DNA of 64,000 bases from Homoserinimonas aerilata. Its GTDB lineage: Bacteria; Actinomycetota; Actinomycetes; Actinomycetales; Microbacteriaceae. Position 1 is the first letter of the stretch; every line of letters begins with the position of its first letter. Made by a program: the position numbers and the translations under genes. Location: contig NZ_VFOM01000001.1 of assembly GCF_006716125.1 (NCBI RefSeq), positions 744,001 to 808,000 of the forward strand, written 5' to 3'. Of this stretch, positions 20,557 to 28,628 are shown one piece after another. Below the pieces are notes generated by a model. The model searched no databases and was not told the DNA's origin. It saw nothing but the letters and a program-made list of their open reading frames with translations.

Positions 20557-21366
20557 TCAAGCGCCGAGTTGGAGCAGCACTGCGACGGCGAGCACGAGCG
20601 CCCAGCTGGCGAAGCTGCCCACGAGGAAGTACTCGGCCTTCGACCCGCCGGCGTCATCCTTCGAGATCTCAGGGAAGCGGATGATGCCCTTCGCCGCGAT
20701 GACGGCGCCGATGGCCGTGAACTGGCCGGCAAGGGCGAGAGCGAGGATGAACAGACGCTCCAGCGGTCCGATCATGCGCCCGCCCTTGAGGGGCGCGAGC
20801 TCGGCGTCGGCGACGGGCGCGGGTGTGGCGGATGCGCCGACCTGCGCCCGCCCGAGAAGCCACCGTCTGCGGCGAGCCGCCGGGGCGGCCGCGGGAGCCG
20901 CATCCACAACCGCCTGCTTCTTCTCGGAGGGCAGCACGATCCGCACGATCACGTTGGCCGTCTCGAACAGCACCAGCACCCCGCCGAGGCCCAGCGCGAA
21001 GGTGTCGAAGGTGACCGTGCCGGGCAGCGCGTACGGCAGCGCCTCGTACCAGCTGACGAGGGTGCTGTCTGGCGTGGCATCGACCCGCAGGAATGCCCAG
21101 GCGGCGGCGACCGTGGCGGCGAGCAGCGCCAGCGGCCAATAGCCGACATGCGGCTTTGCGCGGTAGTCGGTGAGCGCCTGCCAGGCGACGAGCGCGGCGG
21201 CGAGGGCGAGCATCCAGCCCCAGGTGATTCCCGTGCCGAGCGTGCCGAGAACGGCGACGGCGAGACCCAGGATGCCGCCGGTGACGATTCCGCGCGGGCC
21301 ACGGAATCGTTCCCGCGCGAGGTCGGCGACGCCGATGGTGGCGAGCAGCAGTGCGATCACGATCAT
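20557..21366 (-). CDS. Multispan membrane protein paired with SatD
   Basis: 269 residues with six or seven hydrophobic helices, an Ala/Pro-rich cytoplasmic loop (about 150-195) and a conserved-looking C-terminal block (GIIRFPEISKDDAG then AEYFLVGSFASW). The start overlaps satD by 4 bp (ATGA). A membrane protein after a SatD-family gene is a recurrent arrangement in Firmicutes and Bacteroidetes (sat, secretion and acid tolerance), often annotated DUF3307. I infer a SatD-SatE-like pair. Transport or signalling function is unknown. Confidence 0.75.
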   Translation of the reverse strand: MIVIALLLATIGVADLARERFRGPRGIVTGGILGLAVAVLGTLGTGITWGWMLALAAALVAWQALTDYRAKPHVGYWPLALLAATVAAAWAFLRVDATPDSTLVSWYEALPYALPGTVTFDTFALGLGGVLVLFETANVIVRIVLPSEKKQAVVDAAPAAAPAARRRRWLLGRAQVGASATPAPVADAELAPLKGGRMIGPLERLFILALALAGQFTAIGAVIAAKGIIRFPEISKDDAGGSKAEYFLVGSFASWALVLAVAVLLQLGA

Positions 21367-22016
21367 GAGCGACCTCCGAGCAGTAGGGTTTCGCCGGCGA
21401 GCAGCGCCAGGGCGCCGCTGCGGCGGATGTTCTGCGAGACGGCCGACTGGCTTATGCCTTCCGCTTTGGCGAGCTCCGACTGGGTGGTGCCGAGCAGCTG
21501 CCCGAGAAGCAGCCTACGTTCCCGCGGCTTCATGGCGCTCACGAGGTGGTCGCGGGTGAGCAGGTAGGCGTTGACGGCGTCAGCGGATGCTGTCCCCGCG
21601 CGGTCTTCTCCGTCGCGATACCAGGTGCGCACGAAGGGAAGTCGCGAGTATTCGCGCTCGCGCGCCTCGTCGATCGCTTCGCGCGCCGACCACCAGGCGG
21701 TGCCGTCCTGGATGGGGCCGGCGAGGCCTTCGCCGACGGTGCGCAGTCGGCCGCTGCCGATTCCGAAGCGACATTCGACGCCATCGGGGAGCTGCAGTCG
21801 GGCGAGGAGGGTGGCACGCAGGGCGGTGGGCAGGTCGCGGTACGCGGCCTGGAACTCGTCGCCGATGGTGGGGGCGAGCGGCTGGGTCGCCTCGGCGAGC
21901 GCGTTGACCCGCGCGAAGGCTTCGGCGATGTCGCGTTGCAGGGCTTCGCGATCGGCGTGCTCCCGTGACTTGGCGACGTCGACGATGACGGCGACGGCAT
22001 CCACATTTTCGCTCAT
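21363..22016 (-). CDS. SatD-family protein with C-terminal helix-turn-helix
   Basis: 217 residues. The N-terminal domain (AVAVIVDVAKSREHADREAL and PTIGDEFQAAYRD) matches the SatD family, whose fold resembles nucleotide cyclases. The C-terminus has a sigma-like HTH (LGTTQSELAKAEGISQSAVS). That points to a DNA-binding regulator sensing a ligand through the SatD domain. The ATG is 6 nt downstream of TAGGCT. Three copies of GCTTAT/ATAAGC flank this promoter and are candidate binding sites. It is cotranscribed with the membrane protein that follows. Confidence 0.82.
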   Translation of the reverse strand: MSENVDAVAVIVDVAKSREHADREALQRDIAEAFARVNALAEATQPLAPTIGDEFQAAYRDLPTALRATLLARLQLPDGVECRFGIGSGRLRTVGEGLAGPIQDGTAWWSAREAIDEAREREYSRLPFVRTWYRDGEDRAGTASADAVNAYLLTRDHLVSAMKPRERRLLLGQLLGTTQSELAKAEGISQSAVSQNIRRSGALALLAGETLLLGGRS

Positions 22017-22019
22017 GCC

Positions 22020-22053
22020 ATAAGCCTAACGCTTATTTACTCAAAAGATAAGC
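22020..22053 (-). promoter_or_regulatory. Promoter and repeated GCTTAT/ATAAGC operator of the satD operon
   Basis: ATAAGC at 22020-22025, GCTTAT at 22031-22036 and ATAAGC at 22048-22053 form two inverted pairs around the minus-strand -10 TAGGCT (22023-22028), which is 6 nt before the satD ATG. The layout suggests autoregulation by the SatD HTH. Confidence 0.55.
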
Positions 22054-22059
22054 TCTGCG

Positions 22060-23034
22060 CTAATTGTTGCTTGGCTTCTGATCGGCGACACTCCCGCGAA
22101 GCCGCAGCCGCCGCACCTGCCCATCCTCCTGCAGCTCGACGATGCCGCCGCGCGACTTGATGAAGTCGGTGAAGTTCTTGTAGCCGAGCGCCGACTCCTG
22201 GAACGACGGGTCCATGCGCAGCATCTGGTTCTTCACGCCCGAACTGCTCAGCCACTCCGCATCGTCCTTCGCGTGGCCGAGCCTGAGCGCACGGGTGAGG
22301 AGCGCGGATGCCGCCTGCTGGGCGGCCTGCTTGGAGCGCTTGCTGGGGGCCGAGTCCACGCGCTCGGTGTTCTTCGTGGCTGCTGCACGCCGCCCGACCT
22401 TCTGCTCGCCCTCCGGTGCGGTCTCGCTGTCGTCTCCTGTCGCATCCGGTGCCGCATCATCACTGATGCCGGGCAGGGCGTCGTAGTCGGCGAACTCGTC
22501 GCAGGCGCTGGCGAGGAACTTGCTGGTGGAGCCGGCCACACCGATGCCGACGACGTAGCGGTTGAGGCGTTTGCAGCGCTGCGCGAGCGAGATGTAGTCG
22601 GAGTCTCCGGCGACGATGACCACATGGGTGAGGTCGGGCAGCCGGAAGAGGTCTTCTACGACATCGACGGCGAGCCGGATGTCTGCCCCGTTCTTCATGG
22701 ATTTCACGGCCGGGAACATCTGCACCAGGTCGACGGCGCGTTCCATCAGCTGGTCGCGGTAGCTCGCGTTGATCTCGATGGACCAGTCAGCGTAGGCGCG
22801 GCTGATGACGATCGAGCCGAACGACGACGCGTAGTCGAGCACGGCACCGATGTCGACGGTGGCCTTCTCGAGCCGCGTCGCCAACTCCTTGTCGCCGCGG
22901 GCCGATTCGCTCGTGATCGCGCGAACATGCTCCTTGAGGAAGTGCCCCCGACCGTGCACCTGGTCGTAGCGGCTGATGACGATGTTGTCGAAGTCGATGT
23001 AGACGGCGACACGCCCCTCGCTTGCTTCAGCCAT
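22060..23034 (-). CDS. NYN-domain nuclease-like protein with LOTUS (OST-HTH) domain
   Basis: 324 residues. The N-terminal NYN/PIN domain has the metal-binding aspartates in VAVYIDFDNIVIS and VVIVAGDSDYISLAQ. After a low-complexity linker (about 200-245) comes a C-terminal OST-HTH/LOTUS-type domain (FQESALGYKNFTDFIKSRGG). Such proteins are thought to be RNA-binding ribonucleases (LabA/NYN family). ATG 23034 follows a Shine-Dalgarno AGAAGGG; the frame upstream is noncoding-like. The stop lies 44 bp before satD, whose operator overlaps that gap. Confidence 0.88.
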   Translation of the reverse strand: MAEASEGRVAVYIDFDNIVISRYDQVHGRGHFLKEHVRAITSESARGDKELATRLEKATVDIGAVLDYASSFGSIVISRAYADWSIEINASYRDQLMERAVDLVQMFPAVKSMKNGADIRLAVDVVEDLFRLPDLTHVVIVAGDSDYISLAQRCKRLNRYVVGIGVAGSTSKFLASACDEFADYDALPGISDDAAPDATGDDSETAPEGEQKVGRRAAATKNTERVDSAPSKRSKQAAQQAASALLTRALRLGHAKDDAEWLSSSGVKNQMLRMDPSFQESALGYKNFTDFIKSRGGIVELQEDGQVRRLRLRGSVADQKPSNN

Positions 23035-23237
23035 ACGGATGCCCTTCTCTTTCCGGTCGGTCTGCATGCCCCCTTTCTGGGGCACAGCAGCGGATGCCAG
23101 CATACGGGCCACCGCTGACAGGGCGCATCGCCATGGCCACTCGCGGCAGGGTGCGTGGCACCCCATTCGGCCGTGCCACAGCGTCGCCGCAGCCTTGGAG
23201 TTCGCCGGATGTTCGCCATCCGGCAGCCTGTTCTGCC

Positions 23238-23243
23238 TAGGGT
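23238..23243 (+). promoter_or_regulatory. Leaderless -10 of the YtfJ/GerW-like gene
   Basis: TAGGGT, 6 nt before ATG 23250. Confidence 0.5.
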
Positions 23244-23249
23244 CGAGGC

Positions 23250-23594
23250 ATGGCGAACATGGTGGAGAACATTGCAGACAAGGTGACGTCGTCACTCGGC
23301 GCGAAGGTCAACTACGGGGAGAAGGTCATGCTCGAGCAGGGCGAGACGATGCCCGTCTCGTTGATCTGGTTCGGCTTCGGCGGCGGCTCCGCGGACGGTG
23401 ACAGCGTACCGCCGGGTGATTCGGGCAGCGGGGGCGGTGGTGGTGGCGCGAGCGTGCCGCTCGGCGTCTACGTGGGGTCGACGCTCGGCGCCCGCTTCGT
23501 GCCGAACGTTATCGCGCTCATGGTCGTGTCGATCCCGCTCGTCTACTGCGGTGGCAAGGCGCTGTCGGCCGTCATCAGGGCGCTCAAGAAATAA
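23250..23594 (+). CDS. GerW/YtfJ-like protein
   Basis: 114 residues. The pattern VMLEQGETMPVSLIWFGFGG, then a Gly/Ser-rich stretch with six consecutive glycines, then ASVPLGVYV, is that of the Spore_YtfJ (GerW) family. A hydrophobic C-terminal helix (about 88-108) is present. In spore-formers GerW affects germination; actinobacterial homologues occur in non-sporulating species and are uncharacterised, so the name must not be read as a spore function. The gene begins 6 nt after a TAGGGT hexamer. Confidence 0.75.
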   Translation: MANMVENIADKVTSSLGAKVNYGEKVMLEQGETMPVSLIWFGFGGGSADGDSVPPGDSGSGGGGGGASVPLGVYVGSTLGARFVPNVIALMVVSIPLVYCGGKALSAVIRALKK

Positions 23595-23616
23595 GCCGCA
23601 CGACTGTCGTCGGATC

Positions 23617-24045
23617 ATGCAGCAGCGAGTTCACTTCCTGACGTTCTCGACACCGGATCTGGATGCGGCGCGCGCCTTCTACCGCGAAGGCCTGGGCTGG
23701 CATCCGCTGGTCGACGTGGCGGGTGAGGTCATCTTCTTTCAGGTCGCCCCCGGCACGGTTCTCGGCCTGTTCGATGCCGAGAAGTTCGCGCAGGATGCGG
23801 GGATGCCTTCTCCGGCGCCGGTCGCCGGGGTCACGCTGTCGCACAACGTGGACAGCGCCGAGGAGGTCTCCGTTGCCATCGACCGCCTTGCATCCCTCGG
23901 TGCCGAGCTTCTCAAGCCTGCTCAGGTCGGAGCCTTCGGCGGCATCTTCCACGGGCTCGTACGCGACCCGAACGGCATCGTGTGGGAGGTCGCCCACAAC
24001 CCCGGCTGGTCGATCGGCGACGACGGAGGGGTGACGTTCGGTTGA
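23617..24045 (+). CDS. VOC-family protein (second)
   Basis: 142 residues, single VOC domain: RVHFLTFSTPDLDAARAFY and GLVRDPNGIVWEVAHNP. It belongs to the short glyoxalase/bleomycin-resistance type. Its TGA at 24043-24045 is in the same frame as the truncated dehydrogenase that begins 15 nt later, so only one stop codon separates them in frame. Confidence 0.88.
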   Translation: MQQRVHFLTFSTPDLDAARAFYREGLGWHPLVDVAGEVIFFQVAPGTVLGLFDAEKFAQDAGMPSPAPVAGVTLSHNVDSAEEVSVAIDRLASLGAELLKPAQVGAFGGIFHGLVRDPNGIVWEVAHNPGWSIGDDGGVTFG

Positions 24046-24060
24046 CCCTCTCAGAATCGG

Positions 24061-24738
24061 TTGGCCGGCGAGGGGGCGAAGGTCGTGCTCACCGATCTCA
24101 ACGCGGAACTCGGCCAGAAGGTAGCCGACAGCATCGGCGGCGACGTGCTCTTCGTCAAGCACGATGTGACAAGCCCCGAGTCGTGGGCTGAGGTCGTGGC
24201 GGCGACGGAGGAGAAGTTCGGGTCCGCAGACATCCTGGTCAACAACGCGGGCTACGCCGGCCCAGAGGCGAAGGCCGCCGACTTCAAGGGCGAGGACTAC
24301 CTTCGCACCATCGCGATCGACCAGCATGGCGTCTTCTACGGCATGCGCGCGGTCATCCCGGGCATGCTCGAGAAGGGCAAGGGTTCGATCATCAACATCT
24401 CGTCGACGGCCGGGTTCCAGCACAAGCCGGGCACGCCGAACCTCGCCTACACGAGCGCCAAGTTCGCTGTTCGGGGGATGACCAAGGCGGTCGCATCCGA
24501 ATACGGGGCCCAGGGCATCCGAGCGAACTCGATCCACCCGGGCGGAATCCTCACCGCAATGCTCATCGACACGGTGCCGGAGGAGCTGCGCACCCAGATC
24601 GCGAACGACAGCATCCCCGCCGCTCGTTTCGGGGAGCCGGATGAGGTGTCGAGCGCGGTCGTGTTCCTCGCTTCAGACGACTCGTCCTATGTCAACGGAA
24701 CTGAGCTGGTTGTCGACGGCGGGCAGCTCGCCATCTGA
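24061..24738 (+). pseudogene. N-terminally truncated short-chain dehydrogenase/reductase
   Basis: 225 codons from TTG 24061. It has SDR features NNAGYAG, the catalytic Ser-Tyr-Lys (IINISSTAG, AYTSAKFAVRGM) and the C-terminal VNGTELVVDGGQLAI. The first beta-alpha unit with the TGxxxGIG dinucleotide motif, about 20-25 residues, is absent: the frame starts at AGEGAKVVLTDLN. No Shine-Dalgarno or leaderless hexamer precedes it. A deletion that removed the promoter and N-terminus up to the preceding VOC gene explains the arrangement. Without the glycine motif NAD(P) binding should be lost, so a decaying gene is likely. Confidence 0.7.
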
Positions 24739-24750
24739 CCATCAGCGCGA

Positions 24751-24807
24751 TGAGTTGCCTCGAAGTGCTCTTCACGACCCATGCGAAGAACGCTTAGGGG
24801 CAACTCA
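24751..24807. repeat. Long imperfect palindrome between convergent genes
   Basis: Two 23-nt arms (24751-24773 and 24785-24807) match at 19 positions, with an 11-nt loop; the outer 9 bp (TGAGTTGCC) are perfect. It lies between a plus-strand SDR remnant and the minus-strand SulP gene, so it may act as a bidirectional terminator. No U-tract follows. Confidence 0.6.
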
Positions 24808-24821
24808 CCTGCGGGGCACCA

Positions 24822-26270
24822 CTACAGGAACCCCGAGAGACGCCCGTGCAGCGCGGTGCTGCGTTCATCGAGCCCGATGAAGGTGACGGATGCCCCGTGC
24901 TCGGCATACTTCGCCTGCACAGAGTCGAGAACCGCCACCGTGGAGGCATCCCAGATCTGGGCGGCACTGAAGTCGACGACGACCTGGCCCGGGTCTTCGC
25001 CGTAGGAGAACTGCTCGACGAGGTCGTTGCTGCTGCCGAAGAACAGCGGGCCCGTCACGGTGTAGTGCGCGCGGGTGTCGGTCGCGGTACGAGTCACCCG
25101 CACGACGTGGGCGACCCGTCGCGCGAACAGCACCATGGCGAGCACGGCGCCCGCAGCGACACCGATCGCGAGGTTGTTGGTGGCGACGACGGTGCCCACG
25201 GTCGTGAGCATGACGAGCGTCTCGGGCAGAGGCATCCGGCGCAGTGTTGAAGGGTGCACGCTGTGCCAGTTGACGGTCTTGATCGCGACGACCATCATCA
25301 CGGCGGCGAGGGCGACCATGGGGATGAGCTCCATGATCTCGCTGAGCACGGTCACGAGAAGCAGCAGGAAGACCCCGGCGACGAACGTCGACACGCGGGT
25401 GCGGGCACGGCCGAGCTTCACGTTGACGACGGTCTGGCCGATCATCGCGCATCCGGCGATGCCGCCCCAGAGGCCCGCCATGATGTTCGCGACGCCGAGC
25501 GCCCACGATTCGCGGCCCTTGTGCGAGCGGGTGTCTGTCATGTCATCGACGAGCTTCGCCGTGAGCAGGGTCTCCATGAGGCCGACGAAGGCGACACTGA
25601 GAGCGGTCGGCCAGATGATGCCGAGGGTTTCGAGGTTCAGCGGCACCAGCAGGGGTGTGATGCCCGGCAGCCCGCCCCCGATCGCTCCCTGATCGGCGAC
25701 CGTCGGCACTGTGAGGTGGGCGACCACGGTGATCGCCGTGACGACCACGATCGCGACGAGCGGGGCCGGCACGACGGTGGTGAAGCGCGGCAGCACGAGC
25801 ACGATGAGCACGGTCAGGGCGAACAGCGGGTAGACGAGCCACGGCACGCCCAGCAGGTGCGGCACCTGGGCGACGAAGATCAGGATGCCGAGGGCGTTGA
25901 CGAAGCCGATCATCACCGAGCGGGGGATGAAGCGCATGATGCGGGCCATGCCGGTCACCCCGAACAGCACCTGCACGAGCCCCGCGACGATCACCGTCGG
26001 CAGCAGGTACTCGACGCCGTGATCCCTCACGAGGGGCGCCACGACGAGTGCGACGGCGCCGGCGGCTGCGGTGATCATCGCGGGCCGGCCGCCCAGGAAC
26101 GACATGGAGATCGCGAGCACCACGGATGCGACGAGGCTGACCCGTGGGTCGACCCCGGCGATGATCGAGAAGGAGATCACCTCCGGGATGAGCGCGAGCG
26201 TCGTGACGATGCCGGCGAGCACCTCGGTGCTGAGGGCGCGGGGGTTGCGTAGGACGGCGAGAACGGTCAC
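24822..26270 (-). CDS. SulP-family inorganic anion transporter with STAS domain
   Basis: 482 residues. About eleven to twelve transmembrane helices of the SLC26/SulP fold (ALIPEVISFSIIAGVDPRVS in the first helices; VAFVGLMETLLTAKLVDDMT mid-protein) are followed by a C-terminal STAS domain (about 385-482, VVVDFSAAQIWDASTVAVLD). Family members carry sulfate, bicarbonate or other anions across the inner membrane; the substrate is not determinable. Two GTG codons are possible (26276 and 26270); 26270 is preferred because it lies 7 nt after a TAGGGT hexamer whereas 26276 would lie 1 nt after it. Confidence 0.92.
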   Translation of the reverse strand: MTVLAVLRNPRALSTEVLAGIVTTLALIPEVISFSIIAGVDPRVSLVASVVLAISMSFLGGRPAMITAAAGAVALVVAPLVRDHGVEYLLPTVIVAGLVQVLFGVTGMARIMRFIPRSVMIGFVNALGILIFVAQVPHLLGVPWLVYPLFALTVLIVLVLPRFTTVVPAPLVAIVVVTAITVVAHLTVPTVADQGAIGGGLPGITPLLVPLNLETLGIIWPTALSVAFVGLMETLLTAKLVDDMTDTRSHKGRESWALGVANIMAGLWGGIAGCAMIGQTVVNVKLGRARTRVSTFVAGVFLLLLVTVLSEIMELIPMVALAAVMMVVAIKTVNWHSVHPSTLRRMPLPETLVMLTTVGTVVATNNLAIGVAAGAVLAMVLFARRVAHVVRVTRTATDTRAHYTVTGPLFFGSSNDLVEQFSYGEDPGQVVVDFSAAQIWDASTVAVLDSVQAKYAEHGASVTFIGLDERSTALHGRLSGFL

Positions 26271-26277
26271 TCGCACA

Positions 26278-26283
26278 ACCCTA
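26278..26283 (-). promoter_or_regulatory. Leaderless -10 of the SulP gene
   Basis: TAGGGT on the minus strand, 7 nt before GTG 26270. It decides between two GTG starts. Confidence 0.5.
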
Positions 26284-26297
26284 TTGCCGCCAAAGTT

Positions 26298-27347
26298 CTA
26301 CGGCCGCAGCAGCACTTTCGTTGCGCGGCGCTCGTCCATGGCCGCGTATGCTTCGGCGACGTCGCTGAGGGGCAACTGCAGGTCGAACACGCGGCCCGGG
26401 TTGATCGCGCCCGAGAGCACCTCGGGCAGCAGCTCCTCGACGTAGCCGCGCACGGATGCGACGCCGCCGTTGACGCCGACGTTCGTGTTGAACAGCCGGC
26501 GCACGGGCAGCTCGGGCCCGCCGTTGGGAACGCCGACGTAGCCGACCATCCCGCCGGGCCGCGCGGAGCGGATCGCCTGATCCATCGACTCCTTCGTGCC
26601 GACGCATTCGAGCACGAAGTCGGGCCCGATGCCGTCGAAGAGCTCCTTGATGCGCTCGACGCCCTCATCGCCGCGCTCCTCCACGATGTCGGTCGCGCCG
26701 AACTCGCGGGCGATGGCCTGGCGGTCGGCATGCCGCGACATGGCGACGATTCTGGATGCTCCGAGCCGTTTCGAGGCGAGCACCGCACACAGGCCCACGG
26801 CTCCGTCACCGACGACCGCGACCGTGCTGCCGGCGGTGACCCCGGCGGAGACGGCCGCATGGTGCCCGGTTCCCATGACATCGGCGAGGGTGAGCAGGCT
26901 CGGAACGAGCGAGTCGTCGGGCATGCCCGGCGTGGCGACGAGGGTGCCGTCGGCCAGCGGAACCCTCACCTTCTCGCCCTGCGCGCCGTCGACGAAGTCG
27001 CCGTTGCGGTCATCCGCACCCCACCATCCGCCGTGCAGGCAGCTGGTGCTGACCCCGTTGCGGCAGTTGGCGCACGTGTTGTCGCAGAAGTAGAACGGCG
27101 CGATGACGAAGTCGCCCACGGAGAGGGTGCTCACCTCGTCACCGAGCTGCTCGACGACGCCGACGAACTCGTGCCCGATGCGGCGCGGCTCGTGGGTGGG
27201 AGTGACACCGCGGTACGGCCACAGGTCGGAGCCGCAGACGCAGGCTGCGACGACCCGCACGATCGCATCTGTTGCGGCCAGCAGCCGTGGTTCCGGGACC
27301 TCTTCGAGGCGAACATCCCGTTCGCCGTGGATGACAGTAGCGCGCAT
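26298..27347 (-). CDS. Zinc-dependent alcohol dehydrogenase family protein
   Basis: 349 residues of the medium-chain dehydrogenase fold. The catalytic-zinc Cys and His are in VCGSDLWPY and GHEFVGVVE; a structural zinc lobe is suggested by FCDNTCANCRNGVSTSC. The Rossmann motif is VVGDGAVGLCAVL. The substrate is unknown; the MRATVIHGERDVRLEEVPEP N-terminus is typical of uncharacterised actinobacterial members. The ATG is 6 nt after a TAGACT hexamer. Confidence 0.92.
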   Translation of the reverse strand: MRATVIHGERDVRLEEVPEPRLLAATDAIVRVVAACVCGSDLWPYRGVTPTHEPRRIGHEFVGVVEQLGDEVSTLSVGDFVIAPFYFCDNTCANCRNGVSTSCLHGGWWGADDRNGDFVDGAQGEKVRVPLADGTLVATPGMPDDSLVPSLLTLADVMGTGHHAAVSAGVTAGSTVAVVGDGAVGLCAVLASKRLGASRIVAMSRHADRQAIAREFGATDIVEERGDEGVERIKELFDGIGPDFVLECVGTKESMDQAIRSARPGGMVGYVGVPNGGPELPVRRLFNTNVGVNGGVASVRGYVEELLPEVLSGAINPGRVFDLQLPLSDVAEAYAAMDERRATKVLLRP

Positions 27348-27353
27348 GCATGA

Positions 27354-27359
27354 AGTCTA
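27354..27359 (-). promoter_or_regulatory. Leaderless -10 of the alcohol dehydrogenase gene
   Basis: TAGACT on the minus strand, 6 nt before ATG 27347. Confidence 0.55.
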
Positions 27360-27402
27360 CGGATGCGGGGGCCCGCTCAGCGAACGAAGCTGCGCGAGAG
27401 CG

Positions 27403-27408
27403 TACGAT
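27403..27408 (+). promoter_or_regulatory. Candidate -10 of the DUF6412-like/YidC-like pair
   Basis: TACGAT upstream of the Shine-Dalgarno at 27421-27429; divergent from the dehydrogenase promoter. Confidence 0.35.
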
Positions 27409-27435
27409 GGTCGAAGAACCGGGAGGAGGCTCATG

Positions 27436-27732
27436 ATGACGATGCTGAAGCAGCGGCTGATCATGATGCTGACCCTGTCGTTCCTGGTGGTGGCTGCCGC
27501 GCAGTCTGAGCAGTCGGCGCTCATCGCGACCGCTGTTGCCGCTGTCGCATTTGCGGCGATTCTGGCCGCCCGCCACGCCACCCTCGCGGCTGTAGGCATC
27601 CATGAGCTCACGGTCGGTGGGCGTGCCCGCGAGCACAGGAACGTGCTCAGCTCCATGCCGTCTCCGCAGCATCCTGACACGGCGGGTCGCCCCCGCTCGC
27701 GCGCCCCGGCGCGGCCGTCCTCGGCCGCGTAG
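27436..27732 (+). CDS. DUF6412-like small membrane protein
   Basis: 98 residues from ATG 27436; an ATG directly before it (27433) is also possible. AGGAGG at 27424-27429 is 6 nt from the chosen start. Two hydrophobic helices (about 8-25 and 28-48) are followed by a polar, proline-rich tail. Small proteins of this kind (DUF6412, from memory) accompany a YidC/Oxa1 paralogue in actinobacteria, as here, where the insertase gene begins 114 bp downstream. The role may be linked to membrane-protein insertion. Confidence 0.7.
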   Translation: MTMLKQRLIMMLTLSFLVVAAAQSEQSALIATAVAAVAFAAILAARHATLAAVGIHELTVGGRAREHRNVLSSMPSPQHPDTAGRPRSRAPARPSSAA

Positions 27733-27846
27733 CGTTCGCCTCAGTTGACACCCCTCAGCGGGTGCCTTCGGTGACGGTGCCTGCGTGGCCAGACTGCCGC
27801 GGCCATCCGGCCATCGGCATCCGCTTCGCTCTGAGGGAGTTCTGTC

Positions 27847-28623
27847 ATGAGTTTTTACGATTTTGGCCCGATCGCCGCCGTTCTCGACGCGGCCCACGGT
27901 TTTGTCACGGGCCTCGCGGCCCTGCTCGAGCCACTGGTGGGGGCTGCTTCTGCGGCTCTCGCGGTGGTGCTTGTCACGGTGCTGGTGCGGGCTGCGCTCG
28001 TGCCGTTGGGGGTGTCGCTGGTGCGCACCGAGTTCACGCGCAGGCGGCTCGCGCCGAAGCTTGCGGCGCTGCAGCAGAAGTACAAGAAGAGGCCTGAGGT
28101 GCTCTCGCAGAAGATGATGGAGTTCTATCGCGACGAGAAGTCGTCGCCGTTCGCGGGCATGATGCCGGCGCTGATTCAGGCCCCCGTGCTGTCGATCGTG
28201 TACGGCTTGTTCATTGTGGGCAGCATCAATGGGCACAGCAACGATCTGCTGGGTGCTGAGCTGTTCCGGGCGCGGCTGGGTGATTCGCTGTTCGCGTCGT
28301 TCGCCGACCCTGCGTCGTTGCTCGTCCACTGCGCGGTTCTTGTTGTGGTCGCGGTGACGGCGTGGTTCTCGCGGGTTACGTCACTGCGCTTTGCTGCGAC
28401 CGCCCCGCGGTTGGAGGGTGCCCCGGATGCTGCGCCGGCGATGAAGAACATGGCGGCGGTTCTGAGTTGGCTTCCGTTCATCACGGTCGTGTTCGCGGCG
28501 ATCGTTCCGCTGGCGGCGGCGCTGTACCTTGCGGCGAGCACCACCTGGACTCTCGTCGAGCGCGTCATCCTGCGCCGGATGCTCGCGCCGAAGGAGCCAG
28601 CGTTGCTCGGCGTCACCGCCTGA
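27847..28623 (+). CDS. YidC/Oxa1-family membrane insertase paralogue
   Basis: 258 residues. It has about five transmembrane helices with the conserved insertase pattern: a basic hairpin after the first core helix (RRRLAPKLAALQQKYKKRPE), EFYRDEKSSPFAGMMPALIQ and a C-terminal helical pair (SWLPFITVVFAAIVPLAAAL). It is shorter than the housekeeping YidC and lacks its dnaA/rnpA neighbourhood, so it is a second copy, probably specialised. It follows the DUF6412-like gene. Confidence 0.88.
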   Translation: MSFYDFGPIAAVLDAAHGFVTGLAALLEPLVGAASAALAVVLVTVLVRAALVPLGVSLVRTEFTRRRLAPKLAALQQKYKKRPEVLSQKMMEFYRDEKSSPFAGMMPALIQAPVLSIVYGLFIVGSINGHSNDLLGAELFRARLGDSLFASFADPASLLVHCAVLVVVAVTAWFSRVTSLRFAATAPRLEGAPDAAPAMKNMAAVLSWLPFITVVFAAIVPLAAALYLAASTTWTLVERVILRRMLAPKEPALLGVTA

Positions 28624-28628
28624 GCTGC

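Noticed and set aside
20569..21567. 332-codon plus-strand frame over the satD-linked membrane gene
   Set aside because: Antisense shadow; Arg/Glu-rich composition without domains, opposite a coherent membrane protein.
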